From contig CM063111.1 of NCBI GenBank assembly GCA_031841125.1, forward strand, positions 36,778,955 to 36,842,954: 64,000 nt of DNA, read 5' to 3'. The notes beneath the pieces were generated by a model that had not been told where the DNA came from, searched no databases, and was given only the letters and a program-made list of their open reading frames with translations. Below, piece after piece: positions 32,844-44,406 of this stretch. The first letter of the stretch is position 1. Every line of letters starts with the position of its first letter. The translations under genes were made by a program, and so were the position numbers. The stretch comes from Acanthococcus lagerstroemiae (taxonomy: Eukaryota > Arthropoda > Insecta > Hemiptera > Eriococcidae).

Positions 32844-32916
32844 GTACGAAGTGTCGATGTTGTCAAATCCGACTCCGTGGATGGGGTCGGAATCGACGTT
32901 TTTGGAAACTGGTAAC

Positions 32917-34377
32917 TTAAATTTCCGGACAGTCGGAAATTAAGGTTGGTTGAGAGCAATCGTCTATCATGATACGGACCATTCCCGCGACTGGACCGCA
33001 CTCAAAACGTACCACTGCGCTTGGAAGCACAACGAATTTACTTGTCGATGGAGTATTGACGTTCGACAAAAATTTGGTTTCTGGTACTGCTGGGCTAGGC
33101 GGAGTTGGCGCAGACATCGCAGGGTTGCTCTCAAGGGTAGGAACCGGTGACGGCTTCGCTCCTTCAGTAGGCAAGTGAAGCAGGGTATGATGAACTTCGG
33201 AGCAATTTTTGCAACGTTTTGGTGACGTACATGCACCAGGATTATGTGCGCGCGAGAAGCAATTAACGCATATTTTGTTCACACGTACGTCTTGCAATCG
33301 TTCTGACGGGGTGCGACTTTTAAAAACTGGGCAATCGATCAAAAGGTGTTGCTCTTTGCAGGCTATGCAACTACCTTTCAAAGTCAAAAACGAACGCTTA
33401 GCCTCGGTAGGCTTTGGTGTTACGGTGGGCTTCGCAACGGCTGGGGTAGGCAACTCCTCAAACTTTCGGGCTTCGATATTCGACGCGCGCCCTTCACAAA
33501 ATTTAAACAGTTGCTTAAATTGGATATAGGTGGAATTATCGGCTATCTGATTATCAAAATCGGTGCGCGTACGTGTATCTAGCCTAGTGTACAACATGTA
33601 GGCTAAGACCGGTGACCAGTTATCTGGATTCAAGTTGCAAATACGAAACCCACGTACAGCGCTATCGAAACGATCGACGAGTAGGCGTAGGCTAGACTCA
33701 TTTTTCAGTTTCTCCGCAGTGAACAAATCATTAAAATGAGAATGGATGATTAGCCGTTTATTATCGTATTTAGCAGTCACTCTGCTCCAAGCCTCCTTAT
33801 ATCCGTCTTCGGAGACCGATAAATTGGCTAAGGTGGAGGAAGCTTCACCAATTAAGCTCTCTTTGAGGTAGTGCATTTTCCTTACGGGCGGAATATTATC
33901 AACGTTATGCACTAAATTCTCGTACAACGCTTTAAAATCTAGAAACTTACGTACGTCACCATTAAACGTAGGCACGTTAATCTTCGGAAGTTTAGCAGAC
34001 AACGAACTGGGTGAATCACTGATGGCGGACGCATTCAGAGAATCTTGTTTGCATAACCCTTCGAGTTTTCGGCGACAGGTATTACAAGCGCTGATGGCTC
34101 GATCGATGTTGAGGAGATGGCTATCTCTTTCCTTCATTAGGTCATCGTCTTGCTTGGTATCAGTAGCTTGGGTAGGGTCGAGCAATTCGACGTATCGGAA
34201 GTACATATCGTCAAGCTTATCTCGAGTAGACGAAATCGATGATTTCAGGGTGTCGAGCTGCTCAACGACGTCGAGGGTCAGCGCGACTTTGATGAGCTTG
34301 TTAATTTCCTCAATAATACGGTTGTAATCTCTCTTGAGAAGTCGGCGACTCCTCTCAAGAGTTTCCCTGGTGGTCAT
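32917..34377 (-). pseudogene. BEL/Pao gag with DUF1759 and zinc fingers
   Basis: An open frame of 486 codons. Residues ~1-120 are a coiled N-terminus. A DUF1759 capsid-like domain follows (LPKINVPTFNGDVRKFLDFK, KMHYLKESLIGEA). Then come the paired Cys/His knuckles CIACKEQHLLIDCPVF, CVNCFSRAHNPGAC and CKNCSEVHHTLLH. The C-terminus reaches the protease region, but its active site reads MIDDCSQ instead of the usual D-S/T-G, so the protease is probably dead even before the frame break that follows. No RT is in the window. Confidence 0.88.
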
Positions 34378-34756
34378 ACTGATGTGAGGGAGTTAGGCTA
34401 AGCCTACATAATTTTTCACGACGAACTGGGCGCGATTTTTAGGGATCACACCATTTGCACACGCGCAACGACACTTCATTGTACTGCACTGTTACACCGC
34501 AAAAAAATAAACATAAAAAATGCTGGCTCGAAATAATCTGGCTTACGGAGGACCATAATGTTTTTAGAACGGACTGTATAAAACTTCACTCTAAATGAAT
34601 TGCACATAATGCTTCGACGAGTGTAATTTTCGGACTGAAGGTAGGATAAATTACAAAACATAATGAGAAGCAAAAGATGGACTTGCACGAAAAGACTAGA
34701 TAAGATAGTAAACAGGTTATTGCTGCTTAAACGTGAAAAATATTGCGATATGAGTA
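34378..34756. other. Leader region of the BEL/Pao fragment; no gene
   Basis: On the minus strand this lies just upstream of the gag start and should hold the leader and part of the LTR. I could not identify LTR borders or a primer-binding site. Confidence 0.35.
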
Positions 34757-35464
34757 CTAAAACTGGAGTACATACGACAACAGGTCATCTTTTTTTAAAT
34801 CTCTCCAAACATGAAACAGGGCACAATATTTTTCTTCTCTAGTCCAGGATGCACCACGTTCAGATTGAAACTGTTTTATGATATCATCTGACAGCTTAGA
34901 TTGGAAATGATCAAAATCAGATAGGCCTAAGCAATCAATCTCTGAATTGGGTCCATTAAACTGCTCTGCCACTGGTTGAATTTTCGCTTGACTGGTTGGT
35001 AATTTTGAATAATTCACATTATCAGGGTTGAACGGACTTAATCCACATACTCGAAAACCATTCTTTATCGACTCTGCAAAATTGTTCTCTGGGTTCTGCA
35101 TAACCTCTTCAACGATAATCGGCACATGATATTTTTCAATCTGAATATTCCGTTTAAATTCAAATAATATTCGTTTTTGGCCAAAATACAATTTCATTGC
35201 TTTAAAAAACGAAACATCCAACGGCTGTAGAATCTGTGTGGTGGATGGAAACAGGCAAACTAATACAATATTATTCTTTTCGGCTAATTTACTTAATTGG
35301 AACGTGAGGTGTGAAACATGCCCGTCAAAAAAAACAATAACCCTTTCTCCATTATGTTTCTCTTTAATAAATGGTATTAACCCGTTTCCAAAATATTCAA
35401 AGAATGTTTCCCCATTCATCCACCCAGAAGCTGTTCCATGACATGACCATCCTTCTGGTAGCAT
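34757..35464 (-). pseudogene. Tigger-like DDE_1 transposase, C-terminal half
   Basis: 235 open codons. GWMNGETFFEYFGNGLIPFI, then the second catalytic Asp in VIVFFDGHVSHLTF and the third region LFPSTTQILQPLDVSFFKAM define the DDE_1 (Tigger/pogo) fold. The tail (NGFRVCGLSPFNPDNVNY, ASWTREEKYCALFHVW) is a normal Tigger ending. The N-terminal DNA-binding domains and first catalytic Asp are absent, so it is a fragment. It lies antisense, ~350 bp upstream of host exon 1, and differs clearly from the other two Tigger proteins in the window. Confidence 0.85.
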
Positions 35465-35812
35465 AGCTCTGCAAACTGCAGGTATTCGTTTGTAGGCGTA
35501 TACTACTAAAGAGGGTGCAATTTCTCCAGTTTCGCTCAGGATTTCCTTTAAATTTTTGAATTCGTTTTTTGTGATACTGATACTAAATTTTGGATAAATA
35601 AGCGAGTTGGGGGTCTACGTACCCATGTACTACTTAAGTCTTATCCCCCTATGAACAGAAACATACCTATAGGTATTTGTGCTTTTCTTCGACACATAAT
35701 GTTCAATGCCATTTTAAAAGAAAGAAAAACGAAAAGAACCGGAAAAAACATGTTCAAAAATTATGACATGCTGACTCACTGCTAAAGTTTCTTTTTTAAT
35801 TTTTTGTTTCAG

Positions 35813-36187
35813 GTACTCCAACATCGGCTCATAGCATCAGCGTGGCTGTATCTGAACACTCGTTATCATCACCCACAACAACCATCATGTCACCTAGTGA
35901 CCAAAAACTGGGTGACCGGACGTTTCATTCTGTTGCGATGAAGAAAGATGCTAATGGCACACCATGTCAAGTAGCAGAAATAACTACTAGCACCTTGAGT
36001 AATCGCAATGATCATTCTTCGCTGTCCAGCGATATGCGGACATCAACTTGTGATATTATACCCTCCCAATCAGAGAAACTCACTGCCTTAGTTACCTCCT
36101 CATTATCAAGCCATTTGCCGACGTCCACACAATCAGCGACAATGGCAACAATACCTGCGCCATCGTTAGTTTCATCGGCGGTTACTG
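35813..36187 (+). CDS. Host gene, exon 1 of 8 seen (winged eye/BAHCC1-like, tentative)
   Basis: Preceded by a polypyrimidine tract and TTTCAG and followed by GTGAGT. It encodes 124 whole codons with a split codon at each end (phase 1 in, phase 1 out). The peptide is Ser/Thr-rich (VSEHSLSSPTTTIMSPSDQK, SSLSSHLPTSTQSATMA) and probably disordered. All eight exons join in one open frame of ~744 codons. From motifs in later exons I suggest a nuclear BAH-domain chromatin protein of the winged eye/BAHCC1/TNRC18 family. The BAH domain itself would lie beyond the window. The start codon is not in this exon. Confidence 0.65.
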
Positions 36188-37074
36188 GTGAGTGGACTTC
36201 ACCTATTACTTCTCCAGAAGTTACATATTTTAGATGGGCAAATGTTTATTCCTGTGAATGAGTGATTTCAAGTGTCGAAGTTTTTCCAGAGTTATTTATC
36301 CTAATGACTGCTCAAGGAGGACCAGCTTCAGCGGCGTTTTGATTTTCTTCTTGATTTGTTTTTTAAATGAATAGATGGACGCATGATGATGAGGTTATCA
36401 GTCTTACGACCGGTTTGATTCCAGGGGCGGGTAGGCCCAGGGGGAAAAGAGGAAATTTCCTCCTGGGTCACTGGCGTAATGGGCCGCTGGGCCGGTTCAA
36501 TTGCACAATTGGATAGCTCCGACGTAAAAATGTACAGCTGACGGCCGCAGCTCTTGGCCCTCGCTAGAAAAAAATATTTCCTAAGTAAAAAGTATTAGAC
36601 TATAGACTAAGATAACCGCCTCTGGATTGTTGCTTGAACTTTGGTTATCCCTAAATAAGATAGCTAGAACGCCTGCAAAGTATTGTGCGGAAGCCCGAGG
36701 AAAAGCAAAATCGTTTTTGGAAAATTTTCTAAATTTCAAAATAATCCTCACGGCTTAAATTTTTCTTCGCTTTTTTGACAAGACAACTCCTCTTTGTTGA
36801 AAACTTATAACATGGTGGAAGATACAATCAGAGATTTAGCAAAGGAATTAAGCGACTTTGAAGTTATGTTACATTCAACAAAGTTATAGGTTTCTAAGAT
36901 AAATCAAGAACTGGAAAAAGCTGAGCCTGAGGTTGATTTTGAAATAGAAGACGAGCTTCCAAAAATACGCCGACGAATGAAGAAGATTAAAATGTTTAAT
37001 TATGAGGGTGATGATAATTCAGTAACAAATGAAAACGACAAGTTTCGCATAGAAGGTCTTTACACAAATAAAAG

Positions 37075-37235
37075 CAACCGCGGACTGGCTGGGAGGGGGA
37101 TGGGAAATCCCCGGCCGGACCCCTTGGACTGCGGGCCCACCCAAAATATGATTTGTTCCAGGAATGGGGAAAAATTAAAATGAAGGGCCCCAGCCACTAT
37201 TCCCCCTTTACAATTCCCTTGCCAGTCCGCGGGTG
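37075..37235. mobile_element. 161-bp hAT MITE with 8-bp target duplication
   Basis: The ends CAACCGCGGACTGGC and GCCAGTCCGCGGGTG are inverted repeats (one mismatch). AATAAAAG flanks both sides exactly (37067-37074 and 37236-37243). The interior is G+C-rich, unlike the host DNA. It interrupts the hAT transposase relic. Confidence 0.93.
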
Positions 37236-37777
37236 AATAAAAGACACTATTTTATCGACTATAAAGGACAAATCTGAGAGTCACAAAGCTGTATTTGCCG
37301 ATATCAGTTGTTTGGACCCTATTCGATTTCCAGAGCTAAAGGATAGGTTGGATATAGCGATCAATTACCAGTGCTTACAAATCTATTTTCCCATATTAAA
37401 AAATTTCGAAAGAAATCGACCCTGCAAGACTTCAAAGGAGAATTTAGAGATTTTATTTGCAAATGGGGCAGCTTAAAAAACTGTCTTGCGGACGATTTTG
37501 ATCAACTAGGCCTATTGGACGATGAAGAAGAAAGTAACGGTAGTAATAGTGATGATGCTGAATCCCAACTCAGCAGTTGCGCAAAAAACTTTGTAAAAAG
37601 TGTCCTGCCTGTTGTTTTCTAGTCATAAAAAGTGCAATTTTTATAAACTTGCATATCCAACCTTATACTCGTACATAGCTTATAAACTTTTATTGACTGT
37701 TTCCTTTGTACAAGTACCTTGTGAACGATCCTTTTCTATTTTGAAACATATAAAGAATAGATTACGGTCGGTACTTA

Positions 37778-38967
37778 CAGAGGCGAAATTTGACATTCAC
37801 TTGGGGGGGGGGGAGAAGGAAAATTTGCCGACAAATATTTTTTGAAAACTAAAAATTCGCGGATGAAATTTTCTTTTAATTTGAAAATTTACCGATTTTT
37901 CAATCAAAAAATTTTTTAATTTAAAAAAAAAAAATCATAAACAAACAAACGTTCTTGGTAAATGAAAAATTCAAATGAACAGTTTCAAAATTTTCCGACT
38001 GTCACATTATTAAGGGTGTTTCATCCCTCCCCTATAGTTTCGTCCCTGCAAATGCACATTAAAACCTTATCCCCCAAGCACTCACATGAGCATACCCTAG
38101 TCTGGGAGGGTAAGCTGGATGGATGTTAGAAATACTTGAGAGGAACATACAACTTTCTTTACACATCAAGGTAGTCGTTATTTACTCTTGGCGATCTTCT
38201 TTTCTGAATTTCTTCTGATTTGTCTCCTAAACTGGTTCCAATAAAATCAAAAAATAAACATTAAAAAAAAACGTACAAAGTTTCAGGTCAATCGGTTGAG
38301 GGAAATCCGTGCCTCAAGCTCCCTTTCATTATTATGGAAAACACACATGGAGTTTTGACTTCTGTTCCAGATTTCCCTCCTATATTCACCAGGACCAAGT
38401 CCTTAAATTAAACAATAGAACATTTGCTATCGGATTCAGCTTCTGACATTGGAAAAGAACTCTTTTGCTTTCAACTTTTAGATTTTAATAAAATGTTCAA
38501 CTTCCTCAAATTTCAGGCTCTGGATCAAACAGAAAATTTAGTAAAAACAGAATAGTCATTGAAATTCGAAATTCAACGGTCGCTGCCGACTTTCAGATTT
38601 TCGAAGTGTCTTCCACATTTCTAATTTGTTTCAACCTTTCAGATAACTTTCGATACTCAGCTTGAAACCTTCGGCTTTTGACTGACTAATCTGTGACAGG
38701 GAGTCCAGGGTACTCCATTTTCAGAAAAGAAATTTGACTTTCAGTTTGGAGACGTGGAGAAGAAAAATTTGCCGACAGATATTTTTTGAAAACTAAAAAT
38801 TCGACGATAAAATTTTTAAATAAATAAAAATTTGCTGTTTTTTCATCGAAATATTTTAATTAAAAAAGAAATAAGCATTCATGAAAAATGAAAATTTCAA
38901 GTGAATTGCCGACTGTCAAATTATTGGGGAGGGGGTCAACTCCCCTCCCCCTATAGTTTCGTCCCTG
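37778..38967. mobile_element. 1.19-kb hAT-type insertion with internal direct repeats
   Basis: The ends CAGAGGCGAAATTT and TATAGTTTCGTCCCTG form an imperfect hAT-type inverted pair. GGTACTTA (37770-37777) and GGTACCTA (38968-38975) flank it, an 8-bp duplication with one change. Removing it restores the hAT transposase frame. It contains two direct repeats (about 37812-38051 and 38757-38967), both with AAAATTTGCCGACA near the start and TATAGTTTCGTCCCTG at the end. A G-run lies near the left end. It is noncoding. Confidence 0.8.
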
Positions 38968-39128
38968 GGTACCTACAGATGATCACTTGGATGCACTTAT
39001 GATTATGAATATCGAGAAAGAAATCCTTTCGGAAATAAAGAATGAGGACGTTCATTACGCGCTCACGAATAAGTCCTCAAATATTTGGAAATTGTTAAAT
39101 CCCTGGGTACCGTTCAACTACTGGCGCG

Positions 39129-40244
39129 CTACCTTAAGTCACGCAAAACTAGAGTCGGGATTTGGTAAATGGATATGGTTTTACCAGGATTTTCAATTAA
39201 CCATCCTTCCTCAGCACTGGCGAGGTATCCTTGAAGAGGACCAAAAAAGGCAACATCCAACGGTTGCAATCGATGGGTGGTGTGACTTGGTAACTGGAAC
39301 GTAACAATACCATTCTCACGACAAAATTTTATTGCTTGCAGATTTTTTGAGTGGGTTGTATGACCGTCAAGAAGAAGAAGAACTGGGCGCTCTGTACTGC
39401 AATTAATATGATTCTGAAAATGACGCAACCATTCCAGAAAAAGTTCTTTGTTGATATAGCCAGTATTTGAAATGCGAACAATACTCCCTCGAGGCTTTCC
39501 AATTTCCAGTGCTGAAGGTACCTCTTTCTGGCTCTTATTGCTCATTTTGAAAATGAGCATCGAGGGTACATTATTACCAGTCACGTTGACACAACAAACT
39601 GCTGTTAAATTTGTTCCTCTCTCCGCACATTTCACACCACCGACCTGTCGTTTTCCTTTCTGTCCTACAATTTTCCGCACTGTTTTTTGAACAGTCGAAA
39701 TCCCGGTTTCATCGACATTAAATACCTTCTCAGGTCCTAAATGAAATCTATTGACAAGCTCGGTCAACTTCTCAAAGAATCCCTCGACTCGTTTTCTCGA
39801 AAATCCTTTTATTCTGGCCATTGACGTCAGCTCTGGAGTTCGGAGACTCAGTTCAGGGAACCGTCGCAAGAAGTTGTAGTACCACTTCTTCCCTGCACAT
39901 TCATTAAACGGATGCTGTCCTGGCTGCATGTGTTCGGCAATATCGAAGGCTAATTCTCTGATTTCAGTCGGTGTTAGTCCGAACATTCGTTCTTCCATCA
40001 ACAATATATGATTCTTCAGCTCTTCTTCAACTTCTGCAAGTAATGTCGGCGGCCGACCAAAACTTTTCTTACCATTATTGCGAGCATTTTGCTTGTGGTA
40101 ATGCCGTAACAGAGTCGCCTTAGGAACGCCATACGATCTTGCTACTTTATTCACACATTCCTGTCGATCCAATGCCGCTAAGGCCTGTTCCAAGTCCGCG
40201 TCATCCCACTGACCGTATTTCGTGCGATCTGGTGCCTGAATCAA
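39129..40244 (-). pseudogene. Tigger-like transposase, nearly complete, C-terminally truncated
   Basis: 371 open codons without a stop. Order: a psq helix-turn-helix (WDDADLEQALAALDRQECVN, YGVPKATLLRHY); a CENP-B-type domain (FGLTPTEIRELAFDIAEHMQ); then DDE_1 with all catalytic regions: VFNVDETGIST, LLLLDGHTTHSKN and LPSHTTHRLQPLDVAFFGPL. It ends with NPGKTISIYQIP, short of the usual C-terminal tail, where it abuts the hAT relic. The first codons follow a TTGATTCAG acceptor at ~40235, so an upstream exon with the true start is likely. This is the best preserved transposase core in the window. Confidence 0.9.
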
Positions 40245-41368
40245 AACAATAGAGATGAAATATCATTACTAATATCACTGTAAAAAGGTTTACAAAGATA
40301 TGAAAGTTTATTTTCCTTGAGTCACTGCTTCTACGGCTGTTGAAATATCAAAACTGAAAAATGTTATCCTAAGTTGGACCGGTTCAACTTGCGATACTTC
40401 CTTGTTTTCATTTCTTATTGTTCAAAATGCAGAATTACCGAGCTACACATTTTTTATTGCATTAGTCCGTGGCCTTGTATGTGACAGAATGCAAATAATG
40501 CAAAAATAATGCGATTTTGAGGTGATCCAACTTAAGAAACAAAATTCGGTCTAATTAACGCAACCACGACTTTTTCGCACAAACATGGCCGTGCAAAGAG
40601 ATGTATGCAGTTAATGTTTTATCTCTTTGTACAAAAAGATGGCTGAAGCAATGACTAAATCAACAATATACTGAGATATTTCATCTACTTACTCTATTTC
40701 CGGTCGCCATCAACTTTTCAAAATTTTCAATATGCCGAAAATACACGTTTTTCGCAAGGCACCAACTTTCATGCAAATTTTTTTCACTAAAAATGATTAA
40801 CACAAAGCCGGTGCTCTGTGAGCAATATCGTTAGGAGGGCCAGCTATAACTTATCTTAGAACCAAAGCGCTACCTATCGAAGGGTTCGAGGAATTAAGGG
40901 TGGTCCAACTTATGCACCGGTTCAATATGGGCAACTCTCCCCTACACTTATACACATTATTGTTATAAGTCCTGGTTTGGTATTGATTTTTATCAAGATG
41001 GGAGCACGGGGTGTTAGTTACAATGAATTTTCTGTTGCTTCGAAGACAGTTTAAATTGAATTTCGAACGAGAGTTCCATTTGCAACCCTGTTCTTCCTAG
41101 TAGTGGCTCTGTCTCCAGCCACGGTCTGACATCCTGTATTGATATTCTTTTGAATTTGAATGTATTCTCTTTTTTACAGCATAAAACTAATTACGTTCTT
41201 AAATTTACGTACGTATGTGTACCACTCCCAATACCACCCCCCGAGAACCTGATGTCGCTTATATAACAATATCGTGCGATCGGAGTGTATTTATGTGCTC
41301 CGAAATGTCTTATAAGATTAATAAACTATCAAACTAACGTGAATGCACTGATTTCATTTTTGTTTTAG
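40245..41368. other. Host intron; upstream part of the Tigger element
   Basis: No coding recognised. AAATTCGGTCTAATTAACG and related phrases give no clear terminal repeat. Ends in the polypyrimidine tract of host exon 2. Confidence 0.4.
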
Positions 41369-41587
41369 CCTCAAGCGCAACAGTCATGAACAACGGAGGT
41401 ATTCCTGTAGGCATAGCCATAGCGAGGCAAAGGTATGTCTCCAATTCGAATCACAAAACACAAACGCATAGCGTGAAGGATACCATTTCCACATCTTCGT
41501 CCACTACTTCATATGCATCTGCCATGCCTTACCATCAGACTGTAATTGATAATACGTCTGTTTTTCCGTCGCCTATGCCAAATATAG
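41369..41587 (+). CDS. Host gene, exon 2 of 8
   Basis: Acceptor TTTTGTTTTAG, donor GTAGAG; 219 nt, phase 1 to phase 1. It contains GGIPVGIAIARQR, a compact hydrophobic-basic motif unlike the disordered surroundings. From memory it resembles a conserved motif of winged eye/BAHCC1/TNRC18 proteins; this is the strongest hint to identity but was not checked. The rest is Ser/Thr-rich (TISTSSSTTSYASAM). Confidence 0.7.
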
Positions 41588-41903
41588 GTAGAGTTTTTTT
41601 GTTTTCTTAAAATACTTTTTATCTTATGTAAATTAAGTATGGGTTACTTTAGACGCGTAAGCAGGGGCGCACCTAGCTGACCTGGGGGGGGGGTGCGAGA
41701 GAGTCCGTACATTTTCGAGCAGTAATGATTTAATTCATATACCCTGATAATGCTCTTAGTAATCAGTGAGAAAAAAATGAAAGAAGAATACCTATTCCCA
41801 AATTTTAAAACTAAGAGCCAGTGATTTGTAAACTGACGCCAAGTTTCACATCCTTACCCTCCCTCATCTGTCCAGTGTGCTCCGAATTTTAATTGTCTTA
41901 TTT
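41588..41903. other. Intron with hAT-like terminus and a direct repeat
   Basis: CAGGGGCGCACCTAGCTGAC followed by a G-run lies at 41653-41690, like a hAT end. TCCAGTGTGCTCCGAATTTT within 41856-41903 recurs as a direct repeat at 42183-42230. Confidence 0.45.
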
Positions 41904-42158
41904 GGACGCTGTTACGCAAGAACCGCCCAAGCGACATTTATTGACGATGAATTATCAGCATTGTTGGAAGGAGCGTAAAAAGTAGAATTTTTTTTAATTG
42001 CCCCCCCTCTCCTTCGATGCAAAAATGTGTATCCACGTTGAAAAAAACGTATCAGTAAACGTTATATCCGTAAACCAGCATTATTCATTGACTTCTAATG
42101 TTACGTTTTTTCAAGAAACAGATTTTGTCGCTTGGGCGGTTTTTGCTTAACAGTGTTC
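41904..42158. mobile_element. GGACGCTGTTAAGC-family element, copy 2 (complete)
   Basis: The ends are ~33-bp inverted repeats: GGACGCTGTTACGCAAGAAC on the left, and TTTTTGCTTAACAGTGTTC on the right, both including CCGCCCAAGCGACA in inverted form. The core has TTATCAGCATTGTTGGAAGG, matching copies at 31694 and 56625. It is noncoding. Confidence 0.75.
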
Positions 42159-42546
42159 ATTTATTTACTCGATCAAACCCTTGCCCTCCCCTATTCGTCC
42201 GGTGTGCTCCATATTTTAATTGTCTGATTTATGTACTAGTTATAATTATTTATTCAAGTTTAGAATCACTGGTGACAAAATTAATAATCCTTGACTTGAG
42301 GATATTTTATCGTTTAATATGATGTAAGTACAGATACTCATGTTCTTTTTCTCCCCAAGTAGGTACGAAATATTTCTTGGATGTGGGATGAGGGGAATAA
42401 CGAGAATGTCTACTAAAATATTATAAATTGAGTCCGCAAGCATAAAGGAGAGTCTCTATCTTTTTTCTTGTAACTACCGTTCTGTTACTTACCAACATTT
42501 CAACCGTGAAGGTCCTGCGCACTACCACACACTCCCCTAATCTCTT

Positions 42547-43050
42547 GTCCGTTCTTTTCGGAAAAAAATTCCAATGTTTTCCAAAGAATTTAAATGTTTG
42601 ATGGTCTCCGAAGAATTTCATCGAAAAACTTTGGGAAAATTCTCCAGTGATTTTCAAGGAATTTTATCGGAATTTTTGGGAGAAAATTCCGATATTTTCT
42701 GGAGAGCCTTTTCAGAAATCTTCAGAAAATATTTTCAATATTTTACAAAGAATTTAAAAGTTCAATGATCTCTGAAGAATTTAAAGGAAAACCTGTAGGT
42801 AAAATGAAAATTTTTGTAAAAAAAAAATGCCGATAATTTCCGAAAAATCCTGTCGGAAATCTTTGGAAAAAATTACCAATGTTTTCCGAAGAATCTCAAC
42901 AAATTACTTTGAGAAAATTTTCTGGTATATTTTGAAGAATTTCATTGGAAATATTCGAGGGAAAACTCCGATGGTTTTGAAGAATTTTATGAAAAATCGT
43001 CACAAAAAATGTTCGATGATCTCCAAAAAATTTCATCGTAAATCTTCAGA
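42547..43050. repeat. Degenerate tandem array of GAAGAATTTCATCG-like units
   Basis: Roughly 500 bp built from diverged ~20-30-bp units. Phrases such as CCGAAGAATTTCATCG, TCTGAAGAATTTAAAG, TTTGAAGAATTTCATTGG and CCAAAAAATTTCATCG recur, mixed with GGGAAAATTCCGA-type phrases. It opens short spurious frames on both strands. Confidence 0.65.
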
Positions 43051-43069
43051 TCCGAGTCATTAAGCGGTA

Positions 43070-43209
43070 AGAGTGGACAGGCATTCATGCAGCAGGGTAA
43101 GTTGCCTGCATTATAAGATTAGAGGTTCCCAGCGAAAAATGCGAGACTCCCCTGCAACAGGTACGTCGGCAACTTATCCTACTAAGGCGTAAATGTATTT
43201 GCCCACTCT
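43070..43209. mobile_element. 140-bp MITE-like inverted repeat
   Basis: The left ~40 bp (AGAGTGGACAGGCATTC ... GGGTAAGTTGCC) is mirrored on the right (GGCAACTTATCC ... TTTGCCCACTCT) with mismatches. No target duplication was found. Confidence 0.6.
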
Positions 43210-44406
43210 CGCATTTAAAAGGGCAAGAAGAAAATAATATGTCCAGTATTCATGGATACTTGTTTTGGAACAATTTAATTTCACATAAGAACATGCTATT
43301 TCCTTTTTGTACTGTTTTGAAATTTTTGAAACAATAAGTTTTGACTTGCTTTACTTAAAACTGCAATCTCTCGCTGAATTTTCAAGATAAGAGGTATGGG
43401 GTTGGTCTCATTCGACCTCTGTGGTGAGGGGTTTTTACATAAATTTAGCCAGAAAAGTAAAAATCGAAAAATTGGTCAACTGGTCCCTCTCACATATTGC
43501 GATGCTAACGATAACAAAATAAGGGTCGAATCAAATTCGTAAATAGGCCTTATTGAATCATCAGTGGGGACGAATGGAAGCCTAAAATGTGTGCTCTTGG
43601 AGAAGGGATACCTGAATCCGAAACTAGTTGCTTGTAATTGAGCTAGACCTCTGAAATTTTTATAATGAACTTGCTCAACTCTAATGTGCTTTGAGCTCGA
43701 AAACGAACTTACTCAGTCCTTGGGGTCGGGAGCCAGGGGTAGTCAAAGTGGGTAAAGTCAGATCTATCTCGCGAACTATTTTAGTCGTATCACACTTGTG
43801 ACACCAGAGAGCTGATACTACATTTGACGTTTATGGGGTCATGAGGCTTACTTAATATTTGTTCAATAAAATGCCGCACTAGGTATGGGTGGCTGTATTC
43901 TGCGCAAGTGTTTTACCTCTTAATATTTAAATGGTGGAAAGCCTAGTCTTCATAAATTTGGCTCACATCAGGCAAGATAAGATGTCTGTAACATAACTGG
44001 CAACATGATACTGCTGAGCAACAGTTACACTTGAAATTTTTGCGATACACAAGCAATATTTAACAGTTATTTTCCTAATTCAAATGATTGAAATTTGATA
44101 GTATGGTTTCATGGTTATAGCTACTTGGTACAATGTCCGAAGAGAAAAGGACCTAATGAAAACGTAGTTCTTAGTTTTTTGCCTAGATTAATATCGGGAA
44201 TGGCAATGTGGCGTAAGATCAGTAGGTAAAACATAGTTTATAGCCGCTAGCCACAACCTTCATCTGTAACCCTAAAAGCTGAAGAAATTCTCTTCAACTT
44301 TTAAATTGAGGGAATAATTCGTTGTAAACAAGCCGATTTGATAACCCTGAATTCAACATTATAATTATACAGAATAAGTTTTAACGGTAGCTTGAGTGAG
44401 CTTTGC
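43210..44406. other. Intron; nothing recognised
   Basis: About 1.2 kb of unique-looking intronic DNA without long frames, repeats or inverted ends that I could see. Confidence 0.4.

Larger units (their letters stand above)
36812..39115 (+). pseudogene. hAT transposase C-terminal half, split by two insertions
   Basis: Blocks in order: MVEDTIRDLAKELSDFEVML; FEIEDELPKIRRRMKKIK; (MITE 37075-37235); FADISCLDPIRFPELKDRL; then, in a shifted frame, SHIKKFRKKSTLQDFKGEF; and the dimerisation motif YKLLLTVSFVQVPCERSFSI, KHIKNRLRSVLT. After the 37778-38967 insertion the frame resumes with DDHLDALMIMNIEKEILSEI, exactly what hAT proteins have next. An internal TAG lies near 36886 and there is one frameshift. 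The N-terminal BED or TTF finger is not seen. GGGGCGGGTAGGCCC near 36424 may be the left terminus. Confidence 0.82.

Noticed and set aside
37812..38967. LTRs of a miniature LTR retrotransposon
   Set aside because: The direct repeats lack TG...CA borders, a primer site and a 4-6-bp duplication; their ends are hAT-like.
37797..38990. TCACTTGG as target duplication of the 1.19-kb insertion
   Set aside because: The match is exact, but the enclosed ends are not inverted; GGTACTTA/GGTACCTA gives hAT-type ends and restores the conserved LTDDHLDALM frame.
38987..39304. Separate host exon with IEKEILSEIKNED
   Set aside because: It is the normal continuation of the hAT dimerisation region, separated only by the 1.19-kb insertion.
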